Shown piece by piece: positions 61,643 through 64,000 of a DNA stretch of 64,000 nucleotides. This DNA is from Colwellia sp. RSH04. Its GTDB lineage: Bacteria; Pseudomonadota; Gammaproteobacteria; Enterobacterales; Alteromonadaceae. A program made the position numbers and the translations under genes. Each line of letters begins with the position of its first letter. The first letter of the stretch is position 1. The DNA lies in the NCBI RefSeq assembly GCF_003545765.1, contig NZ_QXIO01000004.1, forward strand, positions 368,743-432,742, read 5' to 3'. Below the pieces are notes generated by a model. That model had not been told where the DNA came from. It ran no database searches and worked only from the letters and a program-made list of their open reading frames with translations.

Positions 61643-62473
61643 ATGGATAAATACCTCGTTTTTGGTAACCCAATAAAACAATCTCGTTCACCCGATATTC
61701 ATCGACAATTTGCTGACAATACCGGACAAGAGCTTGAGTACAGTCGTCAGCTTTCCCAAGTGAGTGAATTTAAAAGCGACGTTAAAAAGTTTTTTGCCGA
61801 AGGTGGTAAAGGTGCCAATGTAACTGCTCCCTTTAAAGAACAAGCATTATTATTATCAGATGAATTAACCGATCGTGCAAAGCTTGCCGAAGCAGTAAAT
61901 ACATTAAGCTTCAATAATGGCAAGATATATGGTGACAATACAGACGGCATTGGCTTAGTACAGGACTTATTAAGACATAGCGTACCATTGAAAAACAGCA
62001 AAATACTTATACTGGGTGCCGGTGGCGCAGCAAAAGGGGTAATTTTACCGATTCTAGAACAAGCACCTGCCAAAGTGGTTATTGCTAATAGAACTGTTTC
62101 AAAAGCAGACAAAATATGTGAACAGTTTGAAGTTTTTAGTGAAAATAAATTGAAAGCATGCGGGTTTGATGAATTAAATAACGAAAGCTTTGATGTGATT
62201 ATTAATGCAACATCAGCAAGCTTAACAGGACAATTTCCGTCAATAGCTCAATCAAATATAACAAGTCAAACCGTTTGCTACGATATGGTGTACGGTGCAC
62301 AACTTTCTCCATTCTTACTATGGGCAAAGCAACAAGGAGCTGCTCAGGTTATTGATGGCTTAGGTATGCTAGTAGGTCAGGCCGCCGAGAGCTTTACAAT
62401 TTGGCGCAAGGTAAAGCCTAATATTGAAAGTGTTCTTAAGATATTAAGAGCAGAAATGGCTGCTGAAATATAA
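61643..62473 (+). CDS. aroE: Shikimate dehydrogenase AroE
   Basis: NADP-dependent reduction of 3-dehydroshikimate. 276 residues from MDKYLVFGNP. Catalytic K65 (NVTAPFKEQA) and D101 (DNTDGIG) match E. coli numbering closely. Nucleotide loop GAGGAAKG. The open frame extends 21 codons upstream into the ompW terminator, so the ATG at 61643 is preferred. Confidence 0.95.
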   Translation: MDKYLVFGNPIKQSRSPDIHRQFADNTGQELEYSRQLSQVSEFKSDVKKFFAEGGKGANVTAPFKEQALLLSDELTDRAKLAEAVNTLSFNNGKIYGDNTDGIGLVQDLLRHSVPLKNSKILILGAGGAAKGVILPILEQAPAKVVIANRTVSKADKICEQFEVFSENKLKACGFDELNNESFDVIINATSASLTGQFPSIAQSNITSQTVCYDMVYGAQLSPFLLWAKQQGAAQVIDGLGMLVGQAAESFTIWRKVKPNIESVLKILRAEMAAEI

Positions 62474-62481
62474 GGTAAACG

Positions 62482-62715
62482 ATGAATCAAGCATTTATAT
62501 TTAATGATGACCTATCTTTTAATAATGAAGAGGATGCATGGTGTTTAACAGCACAATTAAGTGGCCAACTCATCACAATCTATTATCATTCGTTTGAATT
62601 AAAACAACTAGACTCTATTGATACCTGTACAAAGTATGATTTAGAAGAAGTTGCTGAACTGTGGTTAGAAAAGAATGATATTGAAGAAAATATCATTCAT
62701 ATAAACCTTAAATAA
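62482..62715 (+). CDS. yrdB: DUF1488 family protein YrdB
   Basis: A 77-residue acidic protein matching the DUF1488 family. FNNEEDAWCLTAQLSGQ and YDLEEVAELWLEKND are visible. Function unknown. Follows aroE by 8 bases in the conserved aroE-yrdB order. Confidence 0.85.
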   Translation: MNQAFIFNDDLSFNNEEDAWCLTAQLSGQLITIYYHSFELKQLDSIDTCTKYDLEEVAELWLEKNDIEENIIHINLK

Positions 62716-63255
62716 TTATTGATTCAAATAGTCATCTTTTAATTCGACGTAATTAATTGCTGATTGTGTTAAGAAGTTACTTTCACTCTCTTTTAGCTTT
62801 CTGACTTGTTTTACAGGGTTGCCTACATATAAGAAACCACTCACTAGTGTTTTATTAGGCGGAACAAGGCTACCAGCACCAATGAACACATCGTCTTCTA
62901 CAATAGCACCATCCATGATAATCGCTCCCATGCCGACAAGAATGCGACTACCTAAAGTACAACCATGTAGCATACATTTATGACCAACAGTTACATCTTC
63001 TCCTATGATTAAGGGATTTCCTTCGGGGTTATTTTGACTTTTTCGGGTAACATGTAGCACAGTACCATCTTGAATGTTTGTTCTTGCTCCTACTCTAATA
63101 ATATTAACATCGCCTCTTGCAGCGACTAAAGGCCAAATACTTACATCCTGAGCTAGTGATATATCACCAACAATAATCGCTGAATCATCAATATAACAAG
63201 TATCATCAACACTCGGTAATATCCCTTGATAGGGGCGAAGGTTTTTAAAAGTCAT
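62716..63255 (-). CDS. yrdA: Gamma-carbonic anhydrase-like protein YrdA
   Basis: A 179-residue left-handed beta-helix protein with hexapeptide repeats. Likely zinc histidines are in LHVTRKSQ and GHKCMLHGC. Bacterial YrdA may have weak or no carbonic anhydrase activity. Its stop abuts the yrdB stop. In E. coli it also lies next to an rRNA operon. Confidence 0.92.
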   Translation of the reverse strand: MTFKNLRPYQGILPSVDDTCYIDDSAIIVGDISLAQDVSIWPLVAARGDVNIIRVGARTNIQDGTVLHVTRKSQNNPEGNPLIIGEDVTVGHKCMLHGCTLGSRILVGMGAIIMDGAIVEDDVFIGAGSLVPPNKTLVSGFLYVGNPVKQVRKLKESESNFLTQSAINYVELKDDYLNQ

Positions 63256-63495
63256 ACAACACCTTAATACTAACTAAAATAAAAGAATGATTAATTAATA
63301 AAATAACACATAGATAGTCAAAAACATTATTAATAACCATATTTTTAAAGGTTAATTATATTGTTTCAAAATAACAAAAAAACTACCGATGTAGATAAAT
63401 AGAACAAAAACAAGTGAATAAAACATCAAATAACAAAAGCTCTGTATAAATATCGACCTAACGGAAAGAAAAACAGGAAATAATTGAAATAATAG

Positions 63496-63523
63496 TTGAC
63501 CTTAAGTTAAAAGTCTCTAGAAT
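63496..63523 (+). promoter_or_regulatory. rRNA operon promoter P1
   Basis: TTGACC, 16-base spacer, TAGAAT, followed by a GCGCATCC discriminator region. The region 63256-63495 upstream is very AT-rich with no gene and may act as UP element and Fis zone. Confidence 0.8.
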
Positions 63524-63700
63524 GCGCATCCACTTCCACGGGGCAACTCAAGAAGGTTTGTATAGGAAATACATAGTAGGTCAAGTCATGGAGACGAAAG
63601 GCCTGTTTTGATAAGTTAAGTGAATCAAATGAGAAACATTTAACGAAGATAACGTTTGAAAGTTAGTTTGAAAATAAATTAACTTTTTATAAAATAAACG

Positions 63701-63728
63701 TTGACATCAAAACTAGGAGGCGTACAAT
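63701..63728 (+). promoter_or_regulatory. rRNA operon promoter P2
   Basis: Perfect TTGACA, 16-base spacer, TACAAT, then GCGCATCCGCTTC. The same discriminator sequence follows P1. An AT-rich UP-like tract precedes it. Confidence 0.88.
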
Positions 63729-64000
63729 GCGCATCCGCTTCGGGGCAAAGCTACTGAGCAAACGATGTAAACGAATGCGATTTACATCTTCTCGAAAGAG
63801 AAATTCTTTAACAATTAGTTATCATGCAATTTGTGTGGATACTCACAGAGATGTTGATTTTACATAGTCCATTGGACGTAAAGCAGCACTTTGATGAATG
63901 TCACACAGATACTATTTATAAAATACGAAAGTATACTTATATATGTAATGCGATATCTGCTTTCGAGTAGGTATCACGACAGAATTCATTGAGCAGGAGC
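63729..64000 (+). other. rrn: rRNA operon leader, running off the window
   Basis: After P2 comes a non-coding leader with boxA, ending GAATTCATTGAGCAGGAGC, which resembles sequence just before the 16S gene in gammaproteobacteria. The 16S gene itself would start a short distance beyond the window; no mature rRNA is visible here. Confidence 0.75.
63803..63815 (+). promoter_or_regulatory. boxA-like antitermination signal
   Basis: ATTCTTTAACAAT resembles the rrn boxA (TGCTCTTTAACAA), at the usual place between P2 and the 16S gene. Confidence 0.65.

Overview
The window is a chromosomal replication-origin neighbourhood of a marine gammaproteobacterium. It is probably a Colwelliaceae/Alteromonadales relative (Colwellia, Cognaticolwellia or Thalassotalea type). 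This is inferred from AT-rich sequence, gammaproteobacterial gene orders (mnmG-oriC-mioC, rpmH-dnaA-dnaN-recF-gyrB, def-fmt-rsmB-trkA, dprA-smg-yrdD-tsaC-hemF-aroE-yrdB-yrdA-rrn), Dam-type GATC clustering at the origin and a PEP-CTERM protein. The species assignment is inference, because no database was searched.

Region 1 (1-11.3 kb) is an accessory catabolic island on the + strand. It holds a NhaC-type antiporter (5' end cut by the window), a VanX-type D-Ala-D-Ala dipeptidase, an amidase and a C39-like peptidase. Next come a DUF1445 glutamate-cyclase-like protein, 5-oxoprolinase PxpABC, a DUF4392 glutamate-cyclase-like protein and a D-amino-acid transaminase. An NlpC/P60-like lipoprotein and a NagX-like membrane acyltransferase close it. 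Together they suggest a route D-Ala-D-Ala > D-Ala > D-Glu > 5-oxoproline > Glu, i.e. use of peptidoglycan stem-peptide material. A tRNA 3'-half remnant and a strong hairpin close the region.

Region 2 (11.6-18 kb, - strand) has a periplasmic solute-binding protein and a five-gene envelope operon: LolA-like protein, two FtsX/MacB-type permeases, a LolD-like ATPase and an outer-membrane barrel. It looks like a dedicated lipid or lipoprotein traffic system.

Region 3 (18-37.6 kb) is the origin region. rsmG-parA-parB and mnmG lie on the left. oriC (DnaA boxes, a GATC cluster and an AT-rich 13-mer) lies between mnmG and mioC. mnmE, yidC-yidD-rnpA-rpmH, then dnaA-dnaN-recF-gyrB and glyQS follow. recF carries two parS sites inside its coding sequence, matching the ParAB encoded 12 kb away.

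Region 4 (37.8-50 kb) is mixed: a PEP-CTERM protein, a DksA/TraR-like protein with a YdcH-like partner, tusA, slt, pepQ, yigZ and trkH. A large metallopeptidase/propeller/beta-barrel protein has a MITE-like element just upstream of its start. trkA follows.

Region 5 (50-64 kb) is the conserved rsmB-fmt-def / LysM-dprA-smg-yrdD / purKE / tsaC-hemF block. It also has a frameshifted truncated haemoglobin, ompW behind a class-II-like FNR promoter, aroE-yrdB and yrdA. The window ends in the leader of an rRNA operon with two tandem strong promoters, just before the 16S gene would start.
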